7,339 nt of DNA from Phycisphaerae bacterium (lineage in GTDB: Bacteria > Planctomycetota > Phycisphaerae > Phycisphaerales > Phycisphaeraceae): positions 1 to 7,339 of the forward strand of contig NZCH01000111.1 of assembly GCA_002688155.1 (NCBI GenBank). Reading direction: 5' to 3'. This document shows, one piece after another, positions 6,607 to 7,339 of the stretch; position 1 is the stretch's first letter, and every line of letters starts with the position of its first letter. The notes below the pieces were generated by a model, which saw only the letters and a program-made list of their open reading frames with translations, ran no database searches and was not told the origin of the DNA. Both the position numbers and the translations under genes were made by a program.

Positions 6607-6611
6607 ACAAC

Positions 6612-7157
6612 GTGGACGACACCCAAACGACATCGGTCACGACGATGATGGCAGACGATTCATCCGATTCGGGCCAACCGGCGAGGCGGGCGCTTGTGCT
6701 TGTGGGTGACCCGGCCGACGCGCCGCGCGCGCTGCTCGACGGGTTGACCTCGCGCGGCGTGGAGCCGGTGATGGTCGACGACGCGGTGCAGGTCATGATG
6801 CAGCTGGCGCAGTTGATCGATGAGTCGAGCACGTTTGACGCACTCATTGTCGACTCGTCGGTACACGTCGGTCAGCAGGCGGAATTGATTGGTGCGGTGA
6901 AGCGTTATTACCCGACGGTGATCTGCCGGCAGTTTCACGATCGCGGTGATTCGGCGCCGCCGGTGCTGACAGAGATTGAAGTGTGCGAGCGGACGCTGGC
7001 CGACGAAGCGACCGCGCCGGCGCATACTGCCACGCCGGCGTCTGAGCCTGATGTTGCTGATTCGGAGGCGGAGCGGTCCGGTTCCCTGCTCACGCAAGAG
7101 GAACTCGACATGCTCCTGGATGACAGCATTGAACCGAATCCGGACGAGACGTATTAA
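6612..7157 (+). CDS. Receiver-like protein with C-terminal FliM-type docking peptide
   Basis: A 181-residue acidic protein of unknown function. Residues 26-109 read like the first four strands of a response-regulator receiver: RALVLVGDP (26-34, single Asp33 where receivers have an acidic pair), EPVMVDD (51-57), FDALIVDSSV (75-84, Asp81 at the phospho-acceptor position) and YPTVICRQF (100-108). The last strand with the conserved Lys is not evident, so this is a truncated or degenerate receiver, possibly not phosphorylated. An Ala/Pro/Glu-rich linker (about 115-157) leads to LLTQEELDMLL (159-169). That segment resembles the LSQxEIDALL peptide with which FliM binds phospho-CheY. The start is uncertain: an in-frame TGA ends at 6593, leaving GTG 6594, GTG 6612 and ATG 6645 or 6648, none with a Shine-Dalgarno. 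6612 was chosen because it fits the promoter candidate and a short disordered N-terminus like that of the next gene. The next gene starts 39 bp later on the same strand, so the two are likely co-transcribed. Confidence 0.7.
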   Translation: MDDTQTTSVTTMMADDSSDSGQPARRALVLVGDPADAPRALLDGLTSRGVEPVMVDDAVQVMMQLAQLIDESSTFDALIVDSSVHVGQQAELIGAVKRYYPTVICRQFHDRGDSAPPVLTEIEVCERTLADEATAPAHTATPASEPDVADSEAERSGSLLTQEELDMLLDDSIEPNPDETY

Positions 7158-7196
7158 CTGGCCGGACTGTGCTTTCGCGTTTGAGACAGCATTGCA

Positions 7197-7339
7197 GTGA
7201 AAGACGTACCTGACACAACCACGCCGTCGAGCGCACAGGGGCTGGTGCCTGTGCGCGACGACACGGATGATTCACCGCCGGCGACGTTGCGGGTGATGGT
7301 CGTCGCGCACGACGATGCCATGGTGCGGCTGGCGGAATC
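7197..7339 (+). CDS. Response-regulator-like protein, N-terminal part only
   Basis: An open frame running off the window, with 47 complete codons visible. A disordered Thr/Asp/Pro-rich N-terminus (residues 1-30) is followed by LRVMVVAHDDAMVRLAE (31-47). This matches strand 1 and helix 1 of a receiver domain (compare the common RVLVVDDDPxVR pattern). Asp39-Asp40 would form the acidic pocket, although Ala-His replaces the first part of the usual acidic run. The GTG at 7197 is the first usual start codon after an in-frame TGA at 7182-7184; GAGA about 10 nt upstream is a weak Shine-Dalgarno. It lies 39 bp after the receiver-like FliM-peptide gene and has a similar N-terminal style, suggesting functional coupling. 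The output domain is not visible. Confidence 0.6.
   Translation, partial: MKDVPDTTTPSSAQGLVPVRDDTDDSPPATLRVMVVAHDDAMVRLAE

Overview
The window is GC-rich bacterial chromosome with tightly packed genes on both strands. No tRNA, rRNA, insertion sequence, CRISPR array or phage gene is visible. The gene style suggests a planctomycete-like bacterium (Phycisphaerae or relatives): type IV pilus ATPases with a zinc-type C-terminal loop, a CPA2-like antiporter fused to a PTS IIA-like domain, a small CC...CxxC protein, and Asp-rich receiver-like proteins with GTG starts. This placement rests on general resemblance and is low to moderate in confidence.

Layout. (1) Positions 1-2887, minus strand: pilB (extension ATPase) followed by pilT (retraction ATPase, cut by the window edge), probably one transcription unit. 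A sigma70-like promoter candidate lies at 3019-3047. (2) Positions 2888-3176: divergent intergenic region with that promoter, nested small dyads, and a strong Shine-Dalgarno for the next gene. (3) Positions 3177-4166, plus strand: an NAD(P)-dependent epimerase/dehydratase-type SDR protein, followed directly by a GC-rich hairpin (4167-4217). (4) Positions 4325-4579, plus strand: an 84-residue four-cysteine protein. (5) Positions 4603-6414, minus strand: a cation/proton antiporter with a C-terminal PTS EIIA-type domain, convergent with the small gene. (6) Positions 6415-6611: divergent intergenic region. It contains a perfect 10-bp inverted repeat that, read on the antiporter RNA, becomes a 16-bp interrupted stem reaching the antiporter start codon. 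(7) Positions 6612-7339, plus strand: two consecutive receiver-like genes. The first has a truncated, degenerate receiver and a C-terminal peptide resembling the CheY-docking peptide of FliM. The second starts like a response regulator and runs off the window.

How the genes may work together. PilB and PilT are the antagonistic motors of type IV pili or a related machine. The receiver-like pair could belong to a phospho-signalling or motility circuit, but nothing in the window ties it directly to the pilus genes. The antiporter probably controls Na+/K+ and pH homeostasis, possibly with PTS-type phosphorylation input. The most interesting candidates are the FliM-like peptide on the receiver-like protein and the possible structured leader of the antiporter gene.
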